Source: Acidobacteriota bacterium
GTDB taxonomy: Bacteria > Acidobacteriota > Vicinamibacteria > Vicinamibacterales > UBA8438
Length of the DNA stretch: 64,000 bases
Direction of reading: 5' to 3'
Assembly: GCA_011523845.1 (NCBI GenBank)
Contig: WTFV01000178.1
Span: forward strand, 62,001 to 126,000
Made by a program: the position numbers and the translations under genes. The notes below the pieces were generated by a model, which worked only from the letters and a program-made list of their open reading frames with translations, was not told the origin of the DNA and ran no database searches. This document shows, one piece after another, positions 49,677 through 57,716 of this stretch. Within the stretch, counting starts at the first letter, position 1; every line of letters begins with the position of its first letter.

Positions 49677-51455
49677 TCAGTCGTCGGGAAACGCCGCCCG
49701 TGTCGTGGCCGGCTCCATCACGCGCGCGCTCAGGGCGCTGGAGATGGCCATCACGATGAAGAACGCGGCCCAGCGGGGGTGCGTGGGGGCGATGGTTGCC
49801 GCGACGGACAGCAGCAGCACCGCGAACGCGGTGTCGAGCAGGCGCTTCCACAGCGCCGACGCGCGGCGCTGGGCAGCGAGCTGGGCGGGGTAGACCCGCG
49901 CCGTGAACCAGAGGTGCAGTCGCAGGTTCACGACGGCGCCGATCACCGCGACCGCGGTCATGAACGTCACGAGTCCCCACGGCGCGGGCAGCCATTCTCG
50001 CGCCCGCCATACGGGATACAGCATCAGGGCGTAGACGACGCTCACCGCCAACTGATGGAACTGCCACCACCAGCGCAGGTTGCCGGTGGCACTTTCCCTT
50101 TCGGCACCGGCGGGCGCCCGCGTCGGCGGGAGATCTGCGGCCGGCACCGTGCTGTCGTTCGGCGCGGCGCCACCCGCGGACGTTGCGTCCGAAGGCGGCA
50201 GCGGGCTCTGCCGTGCTGCTTGCGCGGACGTGAGCCCGGGAGATGTTCGGGCGGCCTTCGCTGACGTCGCCGCGCCGGGCGTCCCGGTCGCCCCGCCGTC
50301 CCCGGCCGCCGCTCCCGCCGCAGCGGTTCCCGCGCCCCCGCGCGCCGGTTCCGAGTCCTTCGGCGAGTGGTCAACGGCATCGGCGGCCACCACGTCCACG
50401 ACATTCCGTGCCGCCTCGAGTGCGCTGACCAGCGCGGCGGTCGCCCGGTAGCGGTCGCGCGGCGCCTTGGCAAGGCACCTCGTGACGACCCGAAAAAGCA
50501 GCTCGGGACACTCCGGGCGGGCAGGGCCGGGACCGGCGGGCTCGGTCTCGAGGATCCGTGCAACCGTGGTGATGTCGTCCGTGCCTTCGAACGGGTGCTC
50601 GCCGGTGATCAGCTCGTAGAGCAGCACCCCGAACGAGAATTGGTCGGCGCGCGCGTCGACCGGGTCGCCTCGCAGCACCTCTGGCGCCATGTAGCCCGGC
50701 GTGCCGGGCAGGGCGCCGGGGCGGGTCAATGTCCCGGCGTCCCCGACGACGGCGCCCGGCTCGAACCGCGCAAGACCGAAATCGACCACCTTGATCCCGC
50801 CGTCGGGCGTGTGCAGCACGTTCTCCGGCTTGAGGTCGCGGTGCAGCACGCCGTGCGCGTGGGCCGCGGCCAGCGCCCGCGCGACGTCGAGGGCGATGGA
50901 GACGACCTCGTGAATAGCCATCCGACCCGCGCGCAGCTTCAGGGTGGCGCGCAGCGTGCGGCCCGGGACGTACTCCTGCACGAGACAGAGCTGCCCGTCG
51001 AACTCCTCGAGCGCGAAGACGGTCGCGATGCCGGGATGCGAGAGCGCCCCGGCGGCCATCGCCTCGCGCCGCAGCCGGGCGCGCATCCGGTCGTCGTGGG
51101 TGAGCGCCGGAGGCAGGGCCTTGATGGCCACGGGCCGCCGCAGGCGCGTGTCGTGGCCGAGGTAGACGACCCCCATCCCGCCGCGTCCGAGGAGGCCGGT
51201 CACCTCGTAGGGGCCGAGCCGCCGTCCGATCAGCGGATCGTCTGCGCCGGTCAGGAGCAGGCCGGGATCCGCCTCCACCGCCGGCCGGTCGACGACGCCG
51301 GGCCCGCTGTGCATCTGCAGCAGCGACAGCACCTCGGTGCGCAGGGCCTGGTCGCCGGCGCACGCCTTGTCGATGAACGCTTCTCGATCGTCGGCCTCGC
51401 GCTGGAGCGCCGCATGGAACAGCTCGTTGATCCGGCGCCAGCGCTCAGCGTCCAT
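49677..51455 (-). CDS. Membrane Ser/Thr protein kinase (PknB-like)
   Basis: 592 residues. Kinase motifs: LGRGGMGVVYLG (glycine loop), VAIKAL (Lys112), VLHRDLKPENVL (Asp207), VDFGLAR (Asp225), PGYMAPEVLRG, and DQFSFGVLLYELITGEHPFE. A long Ala/Pro/Thr-rich linker (about 365-450) leads to three or four transmembrane helices (LAVSVVYALMLYPVW, GLVTFMTAVAVIGAVV). The N-terminal 80 residues resemble the acidobacterial pre-kinase helical segment. Its start overlaps the ECF sigma gene stop by 11 bases, a pairing I regard as common in Acidobacteria; the kinase probably controls or is controlled by that sigma factor. Confidence 0.88.
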   Translation of the reverse strand: MDAERWRRINELFHAALQREADDREAFIDKACAGDQALRTEVLSLLQMHSGPGVVDRPAVEADPGLLLTGADDPLIGRRLGPYEVTGLLGRGGMGVVYLGHDTRLRRPVAIKALPPALTHDDRMRARLRREAMAAGALSHPGIATVFALEEFDGQLCLVQEYVPGRTLRATLKLRAGRMAIHEVVSIALDVARALAAAHAHGVLHRDLKPENVLHTPDGGIKVVDFGLARFEPGAVVGDAGTLTRPGALPGTPGYMAPEVLRGDPVDARADQFSFGVLLYELITGEHPFEGTDDITTVARILETEPAGPGPARPECPELLFRVVTRCLAKAPRDRYRATAALVSALEAARNVVDVVAADAVDHSPKDSEPARGGAGTAAAGAAAGDGGATGTPGAATSAKAARTSPGLTSAQAARQSPLPPSDATSAGGAAPNDSTVPAADLPPTRAPAGAERESATGNLRWWWQFHQLAVSVVYALMLYPVWRAREWLPAPWGLVTFMTAVAVIGAVVNLRLHLWFTARVYPAQLAAQRRASALWKRLLDTAFAVLLLSVAATIAPTHPRWAAFFIVMAISSALSARVMEPATTRAAFPDD

Positions 51456-52176
51456 CGGGGTCGCCCCGCGTAATCTCGCGCTGCAACCACGCGCGGGCCA
51501 CCGCCCAGTGCCGCTTGACAGTCGCCGGGGAAACGCCGAGCGCCGCGGCCGACTCCTCGATGGTCAAGCCGCCGAAGAACCGCAGCTCCACCAGCCGGGC
51601 CTGCTCCGCGTCGATGGCGGCCAGCTTGTGCAGCGCCTCGTCGATCGCCAGCACGTCCACCGAGCGGTTGTGGTCCGCGATTAGTCCTTCGTCCAGCGTG
51701 ACGCGATCGACGTTGCCGCCCCGTTTCTGCGCGGCGCGCGCGCGCGCCGCCTCGATCAGGATCTGCCGCATCGCGACCGCGGCGATACCGATCACCTGGG
51801 CGCGCGTCCGCCAGTCCTGCTTCCGATCCTTGAGCAGCCGGAGATAGGCCTCGTTGACGAGCGCGGTCGGCTGCAGGGTGTACGCCCGCCGCTCGCGGCC
51901 GAGGTACCCGCGGGCCAGCCGTCGCAGCTCGTCGTAGACGAGCGGCATCAACTCGGCGAGCGCGGCGCCGTCCTGCCGGCTGGCGCGCTCGGCCAGCTCG
52001 CCCACGCGGTCACCCGCCGTGTCGGGCGGGCCGGCGCCGTCAGCCGGCAGCACGGGCCCCGCCGGCGCCGTCACCTGCCGCGATCCCGCCGTATCGGGCG
52101 GGCCGGCGCCGTCAGCCGGCTCGCCCACGGGATCGCTGGCCGGCTCGCTCGCGCGGTCGCGGGTGGAATCACTCAT
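51445..52176 (-). CDS. ECF sigma factor of the kinase-linked acidobacterial type
   Basis: 243 residues. Region 2: MPLVYDELRRLARGYLGRER and TLQPTALVNEAYLRLLKDRK; region 4: LVELRFFGGLTIEESAAALG then VSPATVKRHWAVARAWLQRE. No anti-sigma factor is adjacent; instead the kinase gene overlaps. The N-terminal 55 residues contain two copies of PADGAGPPDTAG, a small internal duplication in a probably unstructured leader, so a later start is possible. Confidence 0.88.
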   Translation of the reverse strand: MSDSTRDRASEPASDPVGEPADGAGPPDTAGSRQVTAPAGPVLPADGAGPPDTAGDRVGELAERASRQDGAALAELMPLVYDELRRLARGYLGRERRAYTLQPTALVNEAYLRLLKDRKQDWRTRAQVIGIAAVAMRQILIEAARARAAQKRGGNVDRVTLDEGLIADHNRSVDVLAIDEALHKLAAIDAEQARLVELRFFGGLTIEESAAALGVSPATVKRHWAVARAWLQREITRGDPDGR

Positions 52177-52245
52177 TCTACAGAGACGGCCCCCGCGGCG
52201 CCGCGCGCACGGGACGCGCCGCGACCACGGGACGCGCCGCCGGCT

Positions 52246-53787
52246 TCACGGCCCCACGGCTCCCGGCAGGAAGGGTGGTGCCGGCTGCACGGTAGCGCCT
52301 TCTTCCACCTCCAGGCGCCAGTCCTCGAGCGCCTCGCCCATCGCCGCCACGCGATCCGGCTCGTCCGCGGCCAGGTTCGTCGTCTCGCCCGGGTCGTCGT
52401 CCAGGTTGTAGAGCCCGAGCTCCGGTCCCTCGGGACCGTTGACGATGAGCTTCCAGGGGCCCTGCCGCATGGCCCGTTGCTCGACCGGCCGGCGGGCCTG
52501 CTGGTAGGCCCAGAACAGCGGGCGGTCGTCCGGGGCGGCGCCGCCGAGCAGGTGCGGCAGCAGGCTGACGCCGTCGAGGGGGCGATCCTCCGGCGGCAGG
52601 ATGTCCGCGACGTCCAGCACGGTGGCGGCCAGGTCGATGCTCGTCATGGTGGCGCCGGTCGTTCCTGCCGCGGCGATGACGCCGGGCCACCACGCCAGGG
52701 CCGGGACGCGGTGCCCGCCCTCCCACAGGCTGGCCTTGAATCCGCGCAGCGGCCCGTTCGAGCCGGCCGCGGTGGCGCCGTTGTCCGACAGGAAGAAGAC
52801 GAACGTCCGCTCGGCCAGCTCCAGCCGCCGGAGCGCGCCCAGGATCGCGCCGATGCCGGAATCCATCTCCTCGACCATCTCGCGGTAGGCGCGGCGCACC
52901 TGCTCGGGCTCGCGGGTCTCCGGAATCTGTTCGCCGACGACCCGGAAGGCGGCGTCGTTCGGACCCTGGTAGGGGAAGTGCGGCGCCTCGTGGGCGACGT
53001 AGAGGAAGAAGGGTCGATCGGAGTCCGCCTGTTCCTCGATGAAGGCGACCGCGTGGTCGTTGATCAGGTGCGTGACGTAGCCCGGCTCCTCGCGGTTGGT
53101 CTCGCCGTCCCACCAGTCGTGGTTGCCGAAGCCGTCGACGTGCGAGAAGTAGTCGACGTTGCCGGAGACGTAGCCGCGGAAGACGTCGAAGCCGTGCCGC
53201 AGCGGGTTCGTCTCGACCTCGTAGCCGAGGTGCCACTTGCCGACGATGCCGGTCGCGTAGCCTTCCGCCTGCATGCGCTCGGCGATGGTCGTCTCCCGCG
53301 GCTGCAAGCCGTGGTGACGGTTCCAGGCCGGGTTCGCGTAGATCACGTTGGGAATGCCGGCCCGCTGCTGGTAGCGGCCGGTCAGCAGTCCCGCGCGGGT
53401 CGGGGAGCAGACCGCGCCGCTCGAATGGAAGTCGGTGAACCGGACCCCCTCGGCCGCCATCGCGTCGAGGGCCGGCGTCTCGATCCAGCCGTCGTAGGCG
53501 GAGATGTCACCGTAGCCGAGATCGTCGGCCATGATGACGACGATGTTCGGACGCGGGCGGGCGGGGATTGTGGGCCGGTCGTCGGCCGCCGAGTCGGTTG
53601 CCGACCCGCAGGCGGCGGCGAGCACGGCGGCGGCCAGCGCCGCGCCGACGGCCAGGAGCTTGCGCCGCAGAACGCAGCGAAGCGGAGTTCCGGGGCGCAG
53701 GGTCATGGCAGGACGGGATGGGCCGAAACTGGGAGCCTGCGAGGCGTTTCGGGGCGCCAGGCGCCGAAGGCGTGCGAGGCTGCTCAT
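52246..53787 (-). CDS. Arylsulfatase-type sulfatase, lipoprotein
   Basis: 513 residues from ATG 53787, or 486 from ATG 53706, which starts right before the hydrophobic leader LLAVGAALAAAVLAAACGSA with a lipobox. Sulfatase motifs: NIVVIMADDLGYGDISAYDG (metal Asp88/Asp89), AVCSPTRAGLLTGRYQ (Cys127 to formylglycine), GIVGKWHLGY and FFLSDNGATAAGSNGPLRGF. It should cleave sulfate esters from carbohydrates or aromatics at the cell surface; an FGE is needed but not seen here. The first about 40 codons of the longer frame fall in the 100-bp repeat element. Confidence 0.88.
   Translation of the reverse strand: MSSLARLRRLAPRNASQAPSFGPSRPAMTLRPGTPLRCVLRRKLLAVGAALAAAVLAAACGSATDSAADDRPTIPARPRPNIVVIMADDLGYGDISAYDGWIETPALDAMAAEGVRFTDFHSSGAVCSPTRAGLLTGRYQQRAGIPNVIYANPAWNRHHGLQPRETTIAERMQAEGYATGIVGKWHLGYEVETNPLRHGFDVFRGYVSGNVDYFSHVDGFGNHDWWDGETNREEPGYVTHLINDHAVAFIEEQADSDRPFFLYVAHEAPHFPYQGPNDAAFRVVGEQIPETREPEQVRRAYREMVEEMDSGIGAILGALRRLELAERTFVFFLSDNGATAAGSNGPLRGFKASLWEGGHRVPALAWWPGVIAAAGTTGATMTSIDLAATVLDVADILPPEDRPLDGVSLLPHLLGGAAPDDRPLFWAYQQARRPVEQRAMRQGPWKLIVNGPEGPELGLYNLDDDPGETTNLAADEPDRVAAMGEALEDWRLEVEEGATVQPAPPFLPGAVGP
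53652..53751 (-). repeat. 100-bp two-hairpin dispersed repeat element, copy 2
   Basis: Reverse-oriented relative to copy 1 at 33464-33563 and about 80 percent identical by eye. It shares CGAAACGCCTCGC, TTTCGGCCCATCCC and CGTTCTGCGGCGCA in the same order and spacing. Hairpins are weaker here because of substitutions. It overlaps the 5' end of the sulfatase gene, including ATG 53706. Confidence 0.7.
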
Positions 53788-53902
53788 GGAACCGCCATCT
53801 TACTACCCGCGCCGCGAGCGGACCGTCGGGCCGACCACCGCCGGCCCGAATCCGTGTCGGAAGTCGGTGCCGCCGAAGACTGCAGACGACGCGGATCGGT
53901 GC

Positions 53903-53908
53903 TACGCT
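53903..53908 (+). promoter_or_regulatory. Candidate -10 TACGCT before the coiled-coil protein
   Basis: TACGCT ends 6 bases before ATG 53915; no ribosome-binding site lies between. Confidence 0.35.
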
Positions 53909-53914
53909 GGATTC

Positions 53915-54307
53915 ATGAGCGACGACAGGGCGCCCGCGTCGGGAAGCGCCGCCATGGCCGGCGACACGAGAGCAATCGTCAGAAGCATCATCGGCACGGG
54001 AATCGGCCTCGCCACCCTGCTGCTGATGCTGATCGGCCTGATGGTCCAACAGAACGCCGCCATGAACGCGCGGATCGACGACGTGAACACCGGCATGAAC
54101 GCGCGGATCGACGACGTGAACGCTCGCATCGACGACGTGAACACCAGCGTGAACGCTCGCATCGACGACGTGAACACCAGCGTGAACGCCCGCATCGACG
54201 ACCTGCGGAGCGAGATGAACCGTCGTTTCGACGACCTGCAGCAAGACATCCGTGAACTGCGGACCCTCGTCATCGAAGCCCTCAGACGCACCGAGCCGGC
54301 CGGTTGA
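53915..54307 (+). CDS. Small membrane protein with 11-residue coiled-coil repeats
   Basis: 130 residues. A single transmembrane helix (SIIGTGIGLATLLLMLIGLM) is followed by tandem units of the form NARIDDVNTSV, about five copies over residues 52-98, and then a charged helix (RRFDDLQQDIRELRTLVIEA). Eleven-residue periodicity predicts a right-handed or straight coiled coil projecting from the membrane. No function can be assigned. Confidence 0.7.
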   Translation: MSDDRAPASGSAAMAGDTRAIVRSIIGTGIGLATLLLMLIGLMVQQNAAMNARIDDVNTGMNARIDDVNARIDDVNTSVNARIDDVNTSVNARIDDLRSEMNRRFDDLQQDIRELRTLVIEALRRTEPAG

Positions 54308-54402
54308 AGGTCCGGCTTCGTCTCCGTTCGCAACCGTCCAACCTTTCCTTGACGCTTCGCCGCGGTCGCGATGTCGCCCGGTAGCCTGTGGACGGGCGAT
54401 GA

Positions 54403-55761
54403 CTACGATGCGGCGGACGTCGGAGACTCAACCCCGTCGGCGCCGTCGGGCGGCTGCGGTCCCCGCGGATCGAAGGCGAGGCACCTGAAGTAGCGCTCTA
54501 TCCTCCTGTAATCTCCGTCCGAGCCGAAGAACTGGTCGAGTCTGTCGCGAAGCAACTTCACCGTTTTCTCGAACGGGCCGGAAAGCTCGTCGCCCTTCAA
54601 CAGGCTGTGTCGATAGATGACGCGGTGTTCCGGAACCATGGGATATCTCTTCTGTCTGTCCGGATCGATCGGCGTGTCCTGGAGAAAGCTCCAGATCTCC
54701 TGCATTCTCGGGTTCCTCGGGTTCCGTTCCAGCGGTGTGCCGAGTTCCAGGGTCACCTTGCGAGGCTCGAAGGTGAACCACCACCAGGCGCAATCGCCGA
54801 TGCCCAGTTTCCCGCCAGACGGCGTCTCCCACCAGTGCAGCCATCCCGAGCCCCTGTAACCGCCACGTCCTGACGCTTTTCTGATGCCGGCCCCGACCTT
54901 TTTGCTCAGCGTCAGGTACTCTGCAACTCTCTCTCTCAGTTCGAACGGCCTTCCTTCGAAGTACTCCAGCCATCGTTCGATGGTAGCCCTGTGCGGTTCG
55001 TCCACCTGGTCCAGCAGAGCCCGTTCTCCCTGCAGTTTCTCTTCCTGCAGTCTCGCGAGGACCCGCGGATGATCGTTCTGGAGTCGCTCGGCGAGATCGT
55101 CTCCGGCGTAGATCAGCTTCTCCTCGATGACGTCGAGGTATCGCTTCACGAAGGCTCGGACGTGGCCGTCCGCAAAGTTCTCGCGGTCGTCCAGCAGGGA
55201 CTGGATGATCTCGCCCACGCCTGCCCAACTCAAGGGCATGATGCCGCGCATTGTCGCGCTCTCATCGCTTCCTTCCGGTGCGCTCGAAGTGGTGAGCAGA
55301 GCGCCGGGAAAGTAGTCGTACAGGCCCTTGTACTTCTTGCCGAGTGCTTCCCGTTGTTCCTCCACTTGCCGTTCGGACTCGGGCTGGTACCGCCCGACCT
55401 TGTTCTCGATGATGAGCAGCACTTTTTCCGCCTTGAAGCCGACGGTGACGTCGGCGAACCAGCCGTCGTGATTGTCCTCTCTCCTGACCTCGACGTTGTC
55501 CTTGTCGTCGAAACCGGTCAGGCGCCGGAGCGGCGGGACCGAGTGTCGACGCGTCAGGTGCTCGACGAGCGCGCGCAGGAATCGGCCGCCGATCCCGTGT
55601 GTTCCGTCCGGCTGAAGCAGCCACGCCAGGACGTTGCTGTGGCGTATTTCCAGGTCTGCGACTTGCAGGACTTCGAACGGATTGAACGGCCTTGCATGCA
55701 GTCCGTTGTGGTAGCGGCGGAATTCACGAGACTCGATCAGCGCCTTCAGTTCCGGCTCCAT
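54403..55761 (-). CDS. PD-(D/E)XK nuclease-family protein (PDDEXK_20-like)
   Basis: 452 residues. The start FEVLQVADLEIRHSNVLAWL then LQPDGTHGIGGRFLRALVEH is typical of this group. The nuclease core is WFADVTVGFKAEKVLLIIEN then KV (Asp104, Glu119, Lys121). The C-terminal half (GSGWLHWWETPSGGKLGIGD, DCAWWWFTFE) is family-specific. GC and codon choice are lower than in neighbours, suggesting acquisition. Members often sit alone or in defence clusters; here it is a lone gene. Activity on DNA is presumed. Confidence 0.8.
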   Translation of the reverse strand: MEPELKALIESREFRRYHNGLHARPFNPFEVLQVADLEIRHSNVLAWLLQPDGTHGIGGRFLRALVEHLTRRHSVPPLRRLTGFDDKDNVEVRREDNHDGWFADVTVGFKAEKVLLIIENKVGRYQPESERQVEEQREALGKKYKGLYDYFPGALLTTSSAPEGSDESATMRGIMPLSWAGVGEIIQSLLDDRENFADGHVRAFVKRYLDVIEEKLIYAGDDLAERLQNDHPRVLARLQEEKLQGERALLDQVDEPHRATIERWLEYFEGRPFELRERVAEYLTLSKKVGAGIRKASGRGGYRGSGWLHWWETPSGGKLGIGDCAWWWFTFEPRKVTLELGTPLERNPRNPRMQEIWSFLQDTPIDPDRQKRYPMVPEHRVIYRHSLLKGDELSGPFEKTVKLLRDRLDQFFGSDGDYRRIERYFRCLAFDPRGPQPPDGADGVESPTSAAS

Positions 55762-56164
55762 CGTTCATTCCTCCAGCCCGCATTCCTTGAGCGGCCGGGA
55801 CGGACGGGCTCCCACGCCGCGTCATTCACTGACGCGGACCCGCCTGAGCGGCGGGCACTCATCGGAACAGGTTTCCGCCCCCCGGCAACGGGCCGTCGCT
55901 CTGAGCGGCGATGCGGCATGATGCGGCCGATGTCCGGGGGGCGCCAAGCCGGCGGCGGGGGCCGGTCGCCGGCTGCCGGTTCGGATCCCGCTCCGCAGGC
56001 GGGCGCGGCGCCGGACGAACGCGAGTTCCTTCATGGAACCGCCATCCTACCCCGAGTTCTCGGAGCAGCGGATACCGCGCAATTGCGGCCGCCATCCGGG
56101 CGGCAACGTGACGTCCACCGCGCGTGGTTCGCGAGCCCCGGACATCGGTCTATAACGTGTCGTC
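55762..56164. other. Gene-free 400-bp stretch with two small hairpins
   Basis: CGCGTCA-TTCAC-TGACGCG at 55818-55836 and CCCGCC-TGAGC-GGCGGG at 55840-55856 are adjacent perfect hairpins. At 56033-56050 the text CATGGAACCGCCATC repeats sequence at 53787-53801, just upstream of the sulfatase. No protein-coding signal is convincing. Confidence 0.4.
56151..56156 (+). promoter_or_regulatory. Candidate -10 TATAAC before the ATPase fragment
   Basis: TATAAC ends 8 bases before ATG 56165, without a ribosome-binding site. Confidence 0.35.
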
Positions 56165-56356
56165 ATGAAGAAAGTCCAGCCGCACCACAAGATGGCGCTA
56201 CCGACCAGCCCCACGTCTCGTGGGGCGCTGGCGCAGCTCGGGGAAAAAGGGTACGCGGATCGCTACCGCGCCCGGGGCGAGCCGATCCATCCGGTGGCGG
56301 TGGAGTTCAGCCGCGCGACGCGCAACGTCGTGGCGTTCGCGGCGGAGCGCGCCTGA
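56165..56356 (+). pseudogene. C-terminal fragment of an AAA-ATPase-like PDDEXK_9 protein
   Basis: 63 codons. LAQLGEKGYADRYRARGEPI then HPVAVEFSRATRNVVAF is the last part of the PD-(D/E)XK nuclease domain found in AAA-ATPase-like proteins (typical: EKGYADKYR.RGEPI.L..VEFS...RN...F). Only this end remains, behind a new short start. An incidental hairpin CCCCACG-TCT-CGTGGGG occurs at 56211-56227. Confidence 0.65.
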
Positions 56357-56505
56357 GGGCGCGATCGGCGGCGCCGAGGGGCTGACCGGCGGCGCCGGCG
56401 GCCGACTGGCGATGCGTTATGATGCACGGGCGGATCGAAGGTGAGCGCGGCCTGCCGGCGCCGGCGGGCGGGCGCCCCCGCCAGAGGGAATGAGGGAGTA
56501 GAGAC

Positions 56506-57456
56506 ATGAGCAGATTCACACGGCTCGGACTCGCGTTGCTCGGACTCGCAGTGCTCGCCGCCGTCAGTCTCCCGGCGCAGTCGGGCGACGTCTACACGCC
56601 GAAGCGGATCAACAAGGTGATCGAGCTGTTCGAGCAGGACCAGCCGGTCTACTACACGCAGGTCAACGGGGGCGGCTACGAGGAGGGCGTGCGCCTGGCG
56701 CAGACCTGGGCCGACTACATCACTTACAACATGGAGCACAGCCCGTTCAACATGGACGCCCTGCGCGGGTTCATGCAGGGGCTCGTCGACGGCGGGCCGA
56801 CCAAGAGCGGCCACCGCACGCCCACCGTCGTCGCCGTGCTGCCGTTGGGCGGCATCAACGAGCAGGTGATGTGGGGCAACTACTGGATGGTCGAGCAGGT
56901 GCTCGGCTCCGGCGTCCACGGGGTGCTGCTGGCGCACGCGCGCACGCCCGAGGTGGTCCGCATTCTCGTGCAGTCGTCGCGCTATCCGCACGCGCCGAAG
57001 ACCGAGGGCATCGGCGAGGGGCTCCGCGGCAGCGGGGGCCAGGGCTTCGCGGCGCGCATCTGGGGCGTGTCGAACCAGGAGTACCAGCGGCTGGCCGACC
57101 CGTGGCCGTTGAACCCCAACGGCGAGATCCTGGTCGGTCTCAAGATTGAGGATCGGCACGCGCTCGAGAACGCGGAGGAGAGCGTGGCGGTGCCGGGCGT
57201 CGGGTTCGCCGAGTGGGGGCCGGGCGACATGTCGATGTCGTACAACGTCCAGCGCGCCGAGATGCCGCAGGTGCTCGTCGACGCGCGGGCACGGGTCTTC
57301 GCCGCGACGAAGGCGGCGGGCGTGGCGTTCCTCAACGGGATGAACGGCGACAACATCATCGCCATGATCGACGAGGGCGTGCTGATCGGCTCCGGTCCGG
57401 GTCCCGAGGCGGCGGATCGCGGGCGTCGCCACACCAACCGGCAGATGCCCTGGTAA
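56506..57456 (+). CDS. HpcH/HpaI-family aldolase with an export signal
   Basis: 316 residues from ATG 56506, with GGGAGTAG upstream. Unusually for this family it starts with a signal peptide (LGLALLGLAVLAAVSLPAQS). The active-site pattern is present: YNMEHSPFNMDALRGF (catalytic His), LVGLKIEDRHALENAEE (metal Glu) and FAEWGPGDMSMS (metal Asp). The class cleaves or forms 2-keto-3-deoxy acids with a divalent metal. Being exported it would act in the periplasm, so its physiological reaction may differ from the cytosolic enzymes. Confidence 0.82.
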   Translation: MSRFTRLGLALLGLAVLAAVSLPAQSGDVYTPKRINKVIELFEQDQPVYYTQVNGGGYEEGVRLAQTWADYITYNMEHSPFNMDALRGFMQGLVDGGPTKSGHRTPTVVAVLPLGGINEQVMWGNYWMVEQVLGSGVHGVLLAHARTPEVVRILVQSSRYPHAPKTEGIGEGLRGSGGQGFAARIWGVSNQEYQRLADPWPLNPNGEILVGLKIEDRHALENAEESVAVPGVGFAEWGPGDMSMSYNVQRAEMPQVLVDARARVFAATKAAGVAFLNGMNGDNIIAMIDEGVLIGSGPGPEAADRGRRHTNRQMPW

Positions 57457-57467
57457 CGTGCGCTGCG

Positions 57468-57507
57468 GGCGGCCCGGGTCCACGCCCCGCGCGGGTCCCG
57501 GGCCGCC
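57468..57507 (+). terminator. Perfect 11-bp GC hairpin after the aldolase gene
   Basis: GGCGGCCCGGG (57468-57478) pairs with CCCGGGCCGCC (57497-57507). It begins 12 bases after the stop. There is no T-tract, so it is a terminator candidate only. Confidence 0.45.
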
Positions 57508-57716
57508 GCGGCCTCGGCCTTCCCTGACCCGTGCTGGAGCCCGTGGCGAAAGGCCCCGCTGCATTCGAACGGTGATGCATCCGCGTGGACTACGTTGCTC
57601 CTCGGTTGAATATGCCCAATGTGCTTCCTCGTCGCGCCTTGCCACACCGGCGCCTCGCCGCTCTCGGCGTCCCGCAGGGTTCCGCCACGGACTGCTGGGA
57701 GTTTCCGCCGCATTCG

